64,000 nt of DNA from Effrenium voratum (GCA_963377175.1 CAUJNA010001746.1:664255-728254), one strand, 5' to 3'; shown: positions 40,900-52,801, numbered from the stretch's first letter. Notes: generated by a model not told the origin, from the sequence alone. Made by a program: numbers and translations.

Positions 40900-41928
40900 A
40901 CACGCGCAAGGATATTTGACCATTGCACAGGCGGGTGAGTATATTTTGCGCGGGTACCGTTCATTTCGGTTTGCTTAGACAGAAGCCAAAGGAAAACCAC
41001 CATGTTTGGTGTCTCCCTATGTTTGGTCAGGCGCAGATGGGTAGCCGTGTGCCAAGCAGCCCATGTTTAATTTAACTGTCCGACAGGAAGCCAGAACAGG
41101 GCCATTCATGTTTGTCATTATGGTGTCACAGAAAAAGGCTGACAGACATGGCATGATCCACAGAAAGATGACAGAGTTCTAAAATGGCAAGCGATTGTTT
41201 GCTAGCAAAACGTGTAAGAAGTGACGTTGGATGGAATATCATTAAACGGTATCACAGAAAGGCTTGTGCTCACCCGTCGGGCAAGTATCCACAACACATG
41301 CAAGGGGGTGTTTTCCCGGCAATTGAACGTGAACATCAAATAAACATGGAATCACAAACAAAACCACCCCCAATCCCGCCCCCCCACCCCCCCCACCCCC
41401 CGGCACGCGTTTGAGGGTACCCTTTTTCATGGCTCGGGAAGCTTGGACCATCGAGAGGCAAGCTCGATGCCTGGCAGAGCTGCAGGGTTTTACTGCTTTG
41501 ACGCCAGTGCCTGAGCGGATCGGTCTGAAGTATTTGCAGCCATGGACGAATCTCTTGCTGGTTTGACAGGCCGGGAAATGCCAAATTCGGAGAGCCCGTG
41601 GGGTCTTACCCAACAGTTACACGTTCCCTGTTACAAAGCAAAGATAGATGAAGAATTCTGTTTGTGGAGATTGAGGATGAATCAACCCCAAGGGGTGAAG
41701 CCACTTTAAAGAGATCCGTATACGCTTTCAGGGGAGGTGCAGACATGTGCCATGGTCAAAAGACCCATGAACCCCGTATTTTTAAATATGGTCTGAGGAT
41801 TTATATCCACCCATTGAGGGCATTCCTCATGAACATCCGAGTCTGTTTGTAAAATGGATCCCGTGGTTCAACGGGGACTAATGGAGCCATGTCTATGGCC
41901 CAAGAAAAGTCTGGGATCCTTTTTGACA

Positions 41929-42035
41929 TGGGTCCGTCTTTTTGTTCAGGGTACCCGTTTTGTTTGGTGTTCAAAGGGAAACCAAAGGGAACACAGAAGC
42001 CCATTTTGCAGGGTCTCCTACAAGAGACGCACCCA
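41929..42035 (+). repeat. Family A element, near complete
   Basis: Begins TGGGTCCGTCTTTTTGTTCA, then GGGTACCCGTTTTG, TTCAAAGGGAAACCAAAGGG, CCCATTTTGCAGGGTC, and ends CAAGAGACGCACCCA. Inverted ends and the full internal order make it, with 7186-7278, a reference copy (107 bp). Confidence 0.7.
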
Positions 42036-42394
42036 CCAGATTTGACACTAGGCTGGATTTGGGAAAAGGAAACCAGCCATGGGGAACGACGATTCTATTT
42101 TAACAACCTAAATGCTCAGAATAAAGCCATGACTTTATTTTACCAGCCCCAAAGTGCTCATAATCTCTGCCATTTGGGAACATCTGGATTTTGATGGGTA
42201 AGGGATTGTCAAGCACACTGGGGGTCTTTTGAGGGTACACACAGCCTGATTTTGGGCCTGTAGTGGTTAGGTTGCGGTGACGTTGGTGTGTTGTTTTTTT
42301 GTTTGACTTTATCAGGCCACTGGTGAACAGCTTGCTGACCATGGAGCCGGAGGAGCCCGAATCATCTTGCCAAGAACTTTGGAGGTGGTCCCCA

Positions 42395-42790
42395 TTGGCT
42401 GTGTGCGCATGTGTGTGTGTGAGTGAGTGAGTGAGTGAGTGAGTGTGTGTGTGTGTGTGCGTGCGTGCGTGTGTGTGTGTGTGTGCTCTTTCTCTTTTTG
42501 AGGGGAGGGGGGGTTCTTTAAAAACAAATGCAATACGTCTTTTGTGTGTTCTGCTTTTTTTGGCATCCTCAACAAACACCCACAAAATGTTGGTCCCAAG
42601 AATAATTTCGAGAACCGCTCAATCAACATGTTCACTTGTGTGTGTGTGTGTGTGTGCGTGTGCGGGTTTGAAGGCACCCCGTTTCAAGTCTGTTGACAGC
42701 GAAACCAGGTGGAGTACCGAAGACGCTTTGGGAATCTCAATCCCTATTCGTGTGTGTGTGTGTGTGTGTGTGTTTGTGTTCGAATATAGA
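42395..42790 (+). repeat. Three GT/GAGT microsatellite tracts
   Basis: GT with GAGT at about 42408-42485, GT at 42637-42661 and GT at 42749-42778. The complementary CA/ACTC frames (threonine/histidine) are by-products. Confidence 0.9.
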
Positions 42791-43157
42791 GGACAACTGA
42801 ATGACAGACACATTGTTATTAGACACATTAGTATTTTATGACTTGATGTGGTTTTACATTTGTAGCAACCCCCTTTTCCAATTATTTGGTCCCCATTGCA
42901 TGGGGTGGTTTTTTGGAAGACGATCTTCCACCCGACGTGGTTTCCATGATAGTGGACCAGAGGGTGCAAACTACAAATCCTCGCCGTCCTCGGTTTGTTT
43001 GGTTTGGTTCTGAGCTTCTTTTCTTTTGTTCATGTCAAGTGGGGAAACTTCTTTGTTTAAGTTGCGTTGTTTCTTCGGTTCTGTTTATTTTCAGCTGGGG
43101 TCCGGGTAGCTACAAATAGCACAGTTTGTCAAGACAGACAACGGAGGGTCGTTAAAT

Positions 43158-43709
43158 ATGTCCTGCGGGACAGAGGAATGTTCAAGCACACAAGAGACAT
43201 GCCCCCCCAGAAGGAGCCTCATTATCAAGAGTGGCAGCAGCGGTTTTGCGCACTTGATTGGTTCGGTTGCGCGCACAATCACTGCTTGCAAAATAGGTGC
43301 ATGCTCAGCCCAAATCGCAGGGCGAATAATCATGGATCAATGGCCCTTAATTGTTCTGCGACGTCTCTGTAGCAATCTGGGTAGCAGATGCAGATGTGCC
43401 ACAAGACATGTCATTTGTCCAAATCGGCCCATCTTCGCCTCTAGGATATTGAATCAGTCATTGGTTGAATCTTCGGCATTGCGCGCAAGAAGGAGCTTGT
43501 GTACGCTATGGTGTTTGCACGAAATGACGTATGGTGGGGGTACGGGTCTTCCCTCAGCTTGCATGTTGCTACGCATATGGGGCCTCGCAACCTTATCCAT
43601 GAACAACCTCTCCCTCCTTCCCAGGGCCTGGCCGGCCTCATGTCCTCACGATCCCGCACACTTGCGGGCCAGTGAAAGATGGCGGGATTCGCTTGATGTG
43701 GGGAAGTAA
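43158..43709 (+). CDS. Open frame of 183 codons with ATG, competes with the minus strand
   Basis: ATG at 43158 opens a 183-codon frame. Its later part reads SLVESSALRARRSLCTLWCL and LPRAWPASCPHDPAHLRASE. No domain recognised. Overlaps the minus-strand frames below, which look slightly more protein-like. Only one is expected to be real. Confidence 0.25.
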   Translation: MSCGTEECSSTQETCPPRRSLIIKSGSSGFAHLIGSVARTITACKIGACSAQIAGRIIMDQWPLIVLRRLCSNLGSRCRCATRHVICPNRPIFASRILNQSLVESSALRARRSLCTLWCLHEMTYGGGTGLPSACMLLRIWGLATLSMNNLSLLPRAWPASCPHDPAHLRASERWRDSLDVGK

Positions 43710-43978
43710 AAGGGATTGCAAAACAACATGAGGGAGTTGTGCCATACACGTTTGGTCGACCTGTAGTAATTCCCCCCACATTTGATTGGCTGCCGATGTT
43801 GTTGGAGTGCAGTACTCCGCCAAAGTGATCCGGATCCCCTCTGTATAGAATGGGGCACCTCCAATTTATGCGTGATTTTTTCCCCGGCATCAGCATTGAC
43901 AAAATCCTCGATGTACTTAAAGAAGAACGCGCTATGTTCGTTTTTTGCCATGGCGTTTTGGATCAGTTTCCAAGGCAC
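43441..43978 (-). pseudogene. Possible decayed coding segment, minus strand
   Basis: From 43978 downwards one frame reads LIQNAMAKNEHSAFFFKYIE, DFVNADAGEKITHKLEVPHS, SLWRSTALQQHRQPIKCGGN and stops near 43646. A second minus frame, open to 43441, then reads REDPYPHHTSFRANTIAYTS and FLRAMPKIQPMTDSIS. The switch of frame suggests a frameshifted or spliced gene. AT-rich third positions set it apart from the GC-rich islands. No family recognised. Confidence 0.3.
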
Positions 43979-44103
43979 AACCTGAGGAACTATATACCTG
44001 TCTGACTCTAAAAAGCCAAGTCCAACACGTCTTTTCCTATGGTTGGCTTTTCAATTGGAAAACCTTGACCCCATGGTTGGGTCACCTCCCCCAATTTAGG
44101 GCC

Positions 44104-44240
44104 ACCTCCGACGTATTGTTCGACCCAACGCCGCCACGAAAGCTCACGACTCGCCAGGGCCGCGCCACCGCGGCGGACCTGGCGCTGGCGGCGGAGAACC
44201 TGCCCAAAGGAGCGGGGGCTTTTGGCTGGGTCCATGGTGG
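44104..44240. CDS. Very GC-rich coding-like island, strand undecided
   Basis: The plus strand reads FDPTPPRKLTTRQGRATAAD, LALAAENLPKGAGAFGW. The minus strand reads SPRSFGQVLRRQRQVRRGGA, ALASRELSWRRWVEQYV. By hand count both have about three quarters G or C in third positions. It is almost certainly an exon, but the strand needs transcript data. Confidence 0.4.
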
Positions 44241-45765
44241 GTCTGGTTTGAAGCAGATGTGTCATGGGTAACAGGGCCGAGTCCTTTACGTGGGGGTTGC
44301 CAGGGAAGGTCATCTTGGTAGTACGGATATTCTTAGCCACTACAATGTTGTCATGGACTCCTAAGGGCAACACGCCTAGCCACGAGTTTCAAGCAACCCC
44401 GGATCTGGAGTCCCTCAGAATCTGGTGGATATGTGTTTCACAAAAAGTCACCGGACAAACAAGTTTGCATTAGTGTTGGAGGGCAGGTCATGCCAAGCAC
44501 TGCCCAAACAAATGCTGCTGCATGTTTGCGGTCTTTGGCAAGGGAAGAATTTGCGTTGTCCAGGGGGTTCATGGAACCTACCATCCTACAACCATGTGTC
44601 AACTAGGGTCTGAGTTGGAAAAAGACGCCGCAGGCAACAGGAAACTGTCCAAGGTCATGTGCTTTTCCCCTTCTTACTTCAGGAGACACCCTGATGGATT
44701 GTAGGGTGCTGTTGACGTGTCCTTTTGACATCCCGCAGGAACGCCTACGGCACCTCCGCTGTCGCCTTTTGGATGCAACATATGTTGGTCAGATCGGGAC
44801 CAGCCGTCCCTGTCAAAGGGGAGGTCGTGGTCATTTTAGCTACCCCACTGCGAGACTATGAGTGTTGCTCAAATAGTGGTCCCCGAAACATTTGCATCCC
44901 TTTTAGTTGTCCTTTAACTACCAACCAAAAGGGTCTACCAGTTTCAAAACTCTCATATATGGGTGTGAATCCTAATTGGTGATCGTTTAGGTGCGGATTC
45001 ATGTCCCCAACCTTCCTCATTGAAATTCAGAGCCAGATATGGCCCAAAAATGTACAGGTCATTTTGGCAATATGCTTGTCCCAAAGCTGCCAAAACAATC
45101 ACCGGCGGATGAGTACTTGACAGTTGATCTGAAGGGCCGCTGTTGTGTCACTTTTGGTTACGCATAGCACATGATGTCTGGTTGCTCACGGAATGTGACA
45201 CGGGCACTAGGCGAAACCATTGGAATCCCCTCCAATATCATCCATTTTGTTTGTTTCTTATGGTTGACTAAATATGAAACAGAATCTGAGATCATTTTTT
45301 GGGCTGTGGACCCGTGGGCTTGGCGCCCAGGCGTTTTGAGTTGGCTTTGCCTTTCAGGAAAAGACAAGCGCAAAGGGGGCAATCCGGGACCGCTTAGCCT
45401 TTTGCGCTGTCAATCAGCTCACCTTTTGCTTCCGAGGCCTTTGCCCCAGCTCCCGCGGGGTGCCCAGCTCGGGTGCTAGGGTCATAACTTGGTGTCCGCA
45501 AAATTGAATATGCAACTCCAAAAAAGGTGCCTCAAAGCCTTTGAGACATTCGTTGTTTGCAAAGCAGAAACTGAACTTGTTGCACAGGTGTCCTTTTTTG
45601 TTCAGTTTGTTTGAGAAACTAAGGGCCCTGGTAGACCTAGAAACATTTGTCAGGGCCATCTTTTTCCCAAAAGGACGCCAATGCCCACAACGAGTTTCCT
45701 CCGTAGCGGTGGTTGGGGTTCCATGTTGGGGATATAGCTTTTCGCTTGGTTCGTGGCTTCAAAGA

Positions 45766-46365
45766 TCACCTGCGCCAAGTCAAAGTGAGTGTTCTTTTGC
45801 TGAAGTGATGTAGGGGAAAATGCAAGGACAAGAGGCAAACCAGCTCGGTGGCTGCCCCTTTTGCGACCTTTAACATGTTGGCCGTTTCACAAATGCCGGT
45901 TCCCCTGCTCGTCCGCAAAACGTGTATTTTGTGTGGCAGGAGCTTGACACCGACCCAATTCACCTGGTTATCAAGAGCGCAGTTGCACTTGAGCCCCACC
46001 TGGTAATGGCCCACAACCCAATGTTAATGCTACGCTTTTCGAGGGAGATTGAGCTGCTAGAATCGCTAAAATGCCGGGTGTGGGGGGAGGACATAGCTGG
46101 GTGGGACATTCTGAGCCCGCGTCAAGCACCGTTCAGTTTCAGTTGCCTACAGGGCTTCGCTGTACGTAATGCCAACCATACTCAACAAACCAGTGGACAA
46201 TTATTTGATGAATTTGAGGGTGTCATGACTCCCTTACTTGTTATATTTTGCGCCACTGTATATTATCCATTTGCTAAACGTCACCACTTGAGGGCCAAGC
46301 CGAAGTTAGTTTTACTCTATTGTGAAAGCACAGGGAATTCCGCTGATCTGAAGTCACTCAGTTGA
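45766..46365. CDS. Overlapping open frames on both strands
   Basis: The plus frame 45922-46365 (147 codons, ATG-less GTG start) reads YFVWQELDTDPIHLVIKSAV and ALEPHLVMAHNPMLMLRFSR. The minus frame 45766-46014 reads CNCALDNQVNWVGVKLLPHK and CETANMLKVAKGAATELVCL. Both are protein-like where they overlap (45922-46014). No family recognised. Confidence 0.3.
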
Positions 46366-46580
46366 GTACCGTCTGCTAAATCAATCTGAAGTGAGCATCG
46401 ACAACATGTGGCACCCTCCACTTTTTCAGAGAAATGGATGAATTATCCCTTTGACCTTACCCTCCATACGACGGGGGTACACAACCATATCAACTGCTTG
46501 GTGGTTGGCTGCGATTCACAACAACGGGGTGGGGGGTGGGAATCAATTGACTCGCTGGCCCGCAGGGACTGAGACATGGA

Positions 46581-47144
46581 GTGACCCCTATGCTCGACTG
46601 CTATTGGGTTGGATCTTTTAACTTTAACTTTGTGGTTGAAACAATGGTGTTTTCCACTAAACCCCCAAAAAGTGATCCACTTTTTGCAGGGGGGGTCCTT
46701 TCAGCAACCAAGCATAAAGGTGTTTTTTTTGTGGCTCCTCGAAGGGACTCAACGGTTCATTGCCAAACCCGGTCTCGTGGGCATTCCCTTCGAATCACCC
46801 TTCCGGGGATTGGAGTCCGGGAGGCCTTGTCGGGACCTCGAGGCGTTGAATTTGGTGGCATCACTGGGGGTCAACACGAGGTCACCATGGATGTATGTCC
46901 TTCACCTGGGGATCCAATTCTTATTTTGGGTTTTGGGGTAAATGTGGCAGATATTTGGAGGTGGGTCAGGCTTGGACATTTCGCTCAGGTGCCCTGTGTC
47001 AGGGTTCGGAAGATAATTCATAAATGGAGAGTTTTGGGCGACGACTTTCCTTTTGGGGAAGCCAAACGTCCAATTCCATGGAATTGGAAAGAGGGTATGG
47101 ATTCCAGAGGCTCGTTTCCCTGCTCACGTGCGAGCCAGGGTTGA
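46581..47144 (+). CDS. Open frame of 187 codons, uncertain
   Basis: ATG-initiated frame reading FNFNFVVETMVFSTKPPKSD and later VCPSPGDPILILGFGVNVAD. Part of it (about 46883-46910) matches sequence at 1458-1480 on the opposite reading, and a family A-like fragment lies near 47040, so repeats make up some of it. Confidence 0.2.
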   Translation: MTPMLDCYWVGSFNFNFVVETMVFSTKPPKSDPLFAGGVLSATKHKGVFFVAPRRDSTVHCQTRSRGHSLRITLPGIGVREALSGPRGVEFGGITGGQHEVTMDVCPSPGDPILILGFGVNVADIWRWVRLGHFAQVPCVRVRKIIHKWRVLGDDFPFGEAKRPIPWNWKEGMDSRGSFPCSRASQG

Positions 47145-48733
47145 CGAAAGCGATTCCGGGGCTAAAATCAGGATTTTTTTTAACAGACGCCCATCTTGTT
47201 TTGTCTGGTAAAACAGCGGTACTCTTACTGTTGGACGAATCAAACATCGGGGACATGTGACGCCAATCCGAGCACCTTTCGGGTTGTTTTTCACTGCCGA
47301 GGACCGATCAAGAGGATTCGCAGGCCGGATTGTTGTGTGAGTATGTATGCGAAAAGTCTTCGCATAAGATACCACCTGGAGCGTCCTTCGTTACTCGAAA
47401 GTTTCTGCCCTGAGCCCAAACGTTCTGCAAAACCAGGGCTCGTCGTAAAAGTACCCTCCGGCGCTATTTCCCTTAGCCCGGGTTGGGCAGTTCTTCCTAA
47501 GGGGGTGGTAACCCAACTAATCAGGGCTCGTCAAAGGTACGGTGTGGCCGGTTGCGACTCATCTTTCCAATTTGACCCAAATAAATATTTTCTTCTTTGT
47601 TTTTTTTTTGGGGGGGGGGGCGGGCAATGTTCAGGTTGATCATGTAAACACAAATTCTAACCAAAGGCCAAAGGGTAGTGAACTCTTTTTCCGAGCCCAT
47701 TTTCAAGTGCCTGTGAATACTAAAAGTGCTCCAACCAGGGTTGCAATGTTTGGGTTTCTCTCCTGGGAATAGATGAGCCAACCCTGGAAGTCCTTTCGTG
47801 GGTAACTTTGGCGGCACACCGAAGCAGCGCGCAGTCGGTGCAGTGGCTGGCCCAGACCTGAGTCGAGAAGCGAAGCCAGTGCTGAAAGGGTCTAAAGAAT
47901 TTGTCTTGTGTTGTTTCGCTCAGTTGTCCAAAGCGAGGTCCTATCCTTCTGCCAAGTGAGTTGGATAATTCCCCTTTTGGGGTGGGTTTGAGGGGACGCC
48001 AAGAGGAAAGCCACCATTTGTTGGGTCCAGCTATCTATGCCCAAATTGAATGGGCTGTGGGATACTTTCGGCAAAATTAAGACATGATCCTACATTGTAA
48101 GGGGATTCTCTTCCTCCCAGGAATTTCCTCTTTAAGGGAACCCCTGTCAGGTGCCATGTTAGTTGGGTAACGAGTGTGCCAGGATGTTCCAGCTGTCTGC
48201 CAGTGGAGCCCGAACATGTCTGGAGAATGGATGTGCCATAGATATGGGCCCCTTCTTTTTAAACCCTTTGCGCAAGATGGAACCCTTGCAAGTCTTTCAA
48301 GCTTATTTGGGTGCGTCTTTACTTTAGGGACCCCCCAGAAAAAAATGTGGAACCAAAGCAAGTACACTAAAGAAAAGACAGACCCATGTACTTCTTGGGT
48401 CGGTAAAGCGGCGTTTCATGGCGTTTCTTTTCGGCAAACAAAATGCAGCCGTAGGCTTCTCGTTGCCATGTCCTGCCACGGAAAACACGAGCTTGCCAAA
48501 AAAGGGGTTCCTCGCTTGGGGCTGGACCGCTTTTGTTCGGTTTTGGACTGGCAAACCTGCATGGCTGTCTTTGATTTTGTTTCAGGGTACCAAGGGCTTT
48601 TTCTTCCGGACCTTCAGCGGTGAGCCCTGTTGAACTTTCAGGGCCCACCCCCAAACAAAAAATCGGATCAAAGGGCATCACAAAGGCCGCATTGGCCTTC
48701 AGCTGTTTTGGGCGGTTGGTTTAACCCAAGTAA

Positions 48734-49126
48734 CCACTGGAACCACTGGAACCACTGGAACCACTGGAACCGCCCAAGAACCAGGCGTTTCCCTGCAACT
48801 GGACCCGACTCAGTCGAGTCGAGGATGAGACCCATGGGAACATCTCGGAGGCGGAAGTCCTGGAGGAACCCGAGGCGGAGGTGGACCGCTCACTGACTCG
48901 AGTTGGGTCCAAAAGCTTAGGCCTTTTGTGGGGTCCTTTGGGCAACACCAAGTACCAACACCAGATTTTGTTTTTCCTTCCGCGGCCACTGGTTGTCTCA
49001 GAACTGGCTGGGTTTTTGGTTGAACTGATCGCAATTGAGCAGGAATCGGTTGTCTGTTTTGCCACGCCACAACCATTGAGTCACTTTTGGAGCTTGGACC
49101 AGTTTAGGCGCAAACAACAAGTTTGA
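48734..49126 (+). CDS. Exon-like open frame with LEP repeat and acidic segment
   Basis: From a TAA at 48731-48733 the frame is open for 130 codons. It begins with four CTGGAACC(A/G) units coding LEP, continues with RLSRVEDETHGNISEAEVLE and EPEAEVDRSLTRVGSKSLGL, and stops at 49124-49126. About 70% of third positions in the first half are G or C by hand count. The acidic, glutamate-rich part favours a real protein; after about codon 60 it becomes hydrophobic and may be intron. There is no ATG, so an internal or terminal exon is implied. This is the first of a series of plus-strand islands that reaches the right edge. Confidence 0.45.
   Translation, partial: PLEPLEPLEPLEPPKNQAFPCNWTRLSRVEDETHGNISEAEVLEEPEAEVDRSLTRVGSKSLGLLWGPLGNTKYQHQILFFLPRPLVVSELAGFLVELIAIEQESVVCFATPQPLSHFWSLDQFRRKQQV
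48737..48772 (+). repeat. 9-bp tandem repeat inside the open frame
   Basis: Four units of CTGGAACCA/G. A multiple of three keeps the frame and codes Leu-Glu-Pro. Confidence 0.9.
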
Positions 49127-49945
49127 AAGCTTCTTTTGGCCCACTCGGGCATTGAGGACCTCGCCAACTGCCACAGGATATCCTTTAAAAGGAGTGGATC
49201 CGGGTCGCTTTTCTAGGTGCGATCGGGATTTTGACCTCTAGATTTACCTGATGGTTTGCCTTTTTGCTATGGGGGGGAGAACAAGCAACTGATCCCATGG
49301 CGCCTGTAGACGGCCGTGAATGCCAGCAATACCAAGTTGATATGGACGCTTGTTTTGGATGTCTTTCGGAGCGTGCTCACCAATAATGGGGTTTAGTCGT
49401 GCTGAAACCCATTCCAGGTCCATTTGGTGACTCCTTATTTCCGGATTGAATCGCTGCAACCTTGGCTTCTTATCGGGAACCGGAGAATAGAACTTGGATG
49501 CCATAGGTCAGGTCTATACCCCATGTCTATTCCCTAGATCTGGGAGTTTCGTGTCCGTCCTTTTCCATTGATACGCACTGTTTGGCTTTTGGTGTTTGCA
49601 TGCTGTAGATGCTTGACATTTGTCTACACGTGCAGTTTCACGTTTTTGCTGGTCTGGCAGCAACATTGTTGACATGTTGTGTTTTGCCTTGGCTTGCTAG
49701 TTTGGTGACTCCTTTCACCGACCATTCGAAGCACAGATGCAATGAGCTCTTTCTGAAGAGAAAGATGGCTCGCATCAGTGCCCCGTCATGCCGGATGACT
49801 TGTCAGTGTTTCCATGATACGGCATAGCCACTACAAGTTCCCGTTTTAGACCAAAGGAGTCTCGGCCAAAGCTTGCCGCCAAATGGCGGGAGGGGGGGAG
49901 TCTGCAGTTGTTGCTTGTATAGTTTTTGCTTGCATAGTTTGCAAG

Positions 49946-50046
49946 TCCATCCATCCATCCATCCATCCATCCATCCAACCAACCAACCAACCAACCAACC
50001 AACCAACCAACCAACCAACCAACCAACCAACCAACTAACCAGCCAA
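49946..50046 (+). repeat. (CCAT)n(CCAA)n microsatellite
   Basis: Seven CCAT units followed by about eighteen CCAA units. The minus strand gives a glycine/tryptophan/leucine/valine frame as a by-product. Confidence 0.95.
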
Positions 50047-50904
50047 CCACAAGTTGTAGTAAATTGGCAAAGTTTGGCTTGTTCTCTAGCTACACTATGT
50101 CCCAATATTTGGGGAACCAACCGTGCCCGAGCATAGGCCTGTCTTTGAGGTATGGTCGACTGCTTAATGTATACATCCACATTAGAACGCTTACAGAACC
50201 CAAAAAAGTGTCGCTTGTTCTAAACGTCTTGGCGCTTTAGGTTCCTTGTTAATCTGCCGAATGGGTTTAGTTGTCTTCATCCCTCTCTCCCTGGGTGCAT
50301 GTTACATGTGTTTGAGAATATCCCTTACAGCGTTCAATCTCATTTTTTTGGAGGCCATCGATCGACTGGCAGGTCTATTCGAGTCATATCCTCATAGTTA
50401 CCTGAGCTAAATGATGATGGCTTAAATGATGGACCTATCCAGGGTTCGATCCTTGTTGCTATGTTGTCCTCTTCCTGTTTCTTCCTGTTTGGCTAACAGG
50501 ACTGCAAAAAAAAGACGGTGAAAAAGGGGAGCCCCACAATGGTGGTTTTCAACTTGATGCCCCTTTGAACGAACCTTTAAGCCAAAAGGCAAACACCCAC
50601 ATATTGTTGATGTCTTGACAGGAAAGGACCGAGCTTGAAGTGGCGTGCTCTTTCTGAGTTTTCAGTGAAGTAAACCGTTGTGTCCCTGGCAACCTGTTTT
50701 TCCCAGCCGAACGCTCTGGGGGCTTTGCGGTATCCGGAGTGGCCCAGAGAAGGGCCAGGGTTCCGTACTTTTGGGGCACATGTGCGTCTGTTTCGCGAAT
50801 TAAACCAACACCCACTGGTGACAGCCACATCAGCTATGGGGTCCTAGCCGGTGGTTTTGAAGTCTTCAATAGCCTTAGAGGCTTACCTTTTGCCCCACGG
50901 ATAT

Positions 50905-51010
50905 GCAGGCTTCACGGCTGCTGCAGCGGAACGAGTCGGCCAAGACGGCCGGCACACTGCAAGGCGCACCCAGAAGCACCAAGCCAAGTTAGGTCGGTTA
51001 AAGTGACAAG
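50905..51010 (+). CDS. GC-rich island, possible exon
   Basis: After GATATGCAG the sequence reads ASRLLQRNESAKTAGTLQGA in one frame, FTAAAAERVGQDGRHTARRT in another and CCSGTSRPRRPAHCKAHPEA in the third, the last being part of a 154-codon frame (50739-51203). One is likely coding; I cannot choose. Confidence 0.3.
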
Positions 51011-52236
51011 CATGGGGCTTATAAAGCGGGAACTACCGTCAAATTTTGAGCACCCCCTTTTGTTTGCCACAGTGGTTCAGTGGATTCCCCAATCTTACTC
51101 CCTTTTTGTTTTGTGGGTTCACCGCAACACATCATCAACCCAAGAACAAGTTTTTCTTTTTTTGTTGTCAGGGTGTCTGGGCAAGAGCCCCGAGTTGTTC
51201 TGATAGTTTTGGCGGGCCAGGATCCCGGGTCGTCGGTCGGTCGGTTGGTTGGGGGGCGTTTTCTCGGTTTTTGCGGAATTTAGTGGTTTTTGCTTTCCAC
51301 ATCCTGAGCATCACCAGCAACCCTTAGCATCACTGGCGGGATAGTGTTTGCAAGGGTCATGACATGTTGTTCAGTGGCACTTTTTATCCCTCTTTGCTGG
51401 ATGAGGTTCCCTGGGCCACCCCAGCCCACTAGCCCCAGCGGTAAACGCAGCATATACAGCGCACCCGTGTAGTGGCTATATAGTGGCTGTATATCCCATT
51501 TTTCACCACCGGCGGTTTGGGGGCAGTGAACCCCATGCTGCAACTTTTCGACCAAAACCCGGAAGCATTGAGAATTGTGCGTTTCTCGAAATTGGGGGCG
51601 GTACTGTTCCAAGATGTTTTTCCTTGTTTTCCGTGGTTTCCCTTTGAAACCATCCAACACAATTTGCGGGATGGGACTTTTCCAGATGGTTGGGTGTTTG
51701 TTTTTTTCCTTTGACACCATCCCAAAAAGGTTGGATTTTTCTGTGAGACAGCCCACTACCATCCGCCACCGTCCAGGCCCCGGGCTCCCGCACTGAAGGC
51801 AGGGGTCCGAAAACCTCAAAACCGCCAATGCGAATCGTTTTCCTCGTCAGCCCATGGACTCAAAAACGGTGGTTAAACTGCCTTAGGTAAACAATGGTGG
51901 TTGCATTCACCGGGCCCCGTGGGTTTTCATTGTTGGAGCCCAGTGCCGCAAAGCAGCAACTCTAGTGCAGCATGTGAGCTATTGGCAGCTGTATTGGCGG
52001 TTTGGAAAGAGGGATTGGATCCGAATGCCTGGAAGTCAGCAGGGAAATGGAGCCCCAATTGATGATGCCCCATCCATTTCCCAAGACATTGCCTTAAATG
52101 TGTGCTATTAACGGGCATCAACCGCCTTTTTTCAAAATGTCGACCTTGGGAAACTGGGCTCTTTGTTGAGCGGCGTTTTTTGGCCGCAAGCAGATTTAGT
52201 GCGGGAGAAAAGCATCAATATTGAAACGCGCTACAC

Positions 52237-52801
52237 GCGCGGAAGGTTTGCGGAAGCTTTGCGGCGGATATGATATTAGATATTTGGCTGTGGCTCAATT
52301 AACCGGTACCAAAATGGAGCTCAGGAAAGTGGAAACATGGACCAAAACCTGCGTAACCCCACCTGTTTAATTTTGCGCCACACCCATTTCAGGGCGTGCA
52401 TGGAAAAGCACGGAGAAACGATTACAGTAGAAGAAACGCAACGCTTACTCGAAGAGCAGTTGCCAACAGCAAGCCAAGAAGACCAAAATTGCCGGCGTAT
52501 TTCGCGGAAGATTTGCGGAAGCTTCGCGGAAGCTCCACGGAAGGGTGGCCCTGTGTTTGCAGGCAAAGTGGCCACGTAGCATGTGTAGCCCAATGGAGCC
52601 CAAGCCTACACAGGCTGCGGCGAAACACTACCTTACTTAACATGACTTTCCTTTCTGCGCCAATACTCGCGGGAGCAAATCTTGTAAACCATGCGACGCG
52701 GAAGATGTGCGGAAGCAAATGCTGAAGCACATGTGCCGCGGAAGTTCGCGGAAGGGACCTCTTGGCCCGCGGCAAGGATGCGGAAGGGCCCGCGGAAGCT
52801 T
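52237..52801 (+). repeat. Three clusters of a degenerate 11-bp repeat (GCGGAAG core)
   Basis: GCGGAAG recurs at about 52237-52267, 52502-52545 and 52694-52801. At 52502 the period is 11 (CGCGGAAGATT, TGCGGAAGCTT, CGCGGAAGCTC, CACGGAAGG). The three clusters are separated by unrelated text but share the unit. Confidence 0.75.
52337..52579 (+). CDS. ATG open frame of 80 codons
   Basis: ATG at 52337 opens MDQNLRNPTCLILRHTHFRA, then CMEKHGETITVEETQRLLEE, QLPTASQEDQNCRRISRKIC and a short tail, with a TAG at 52577-52579. The ETITVEETQRLLEEQL part looks helical and protein-like. The C-terminal portion is coded by the GCGGAAG repeat. A 139-codon minus-strand frame overlaps. Could be a small gene or an exon. 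Confidence 0.35.
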   Translation: MDQNLRNPTCLILRHTHFRACMEKHGETITVEETQRLLEEQLPTASQEDQNCRRISRKICGSFAEAPRKGGPVFAGKVAT

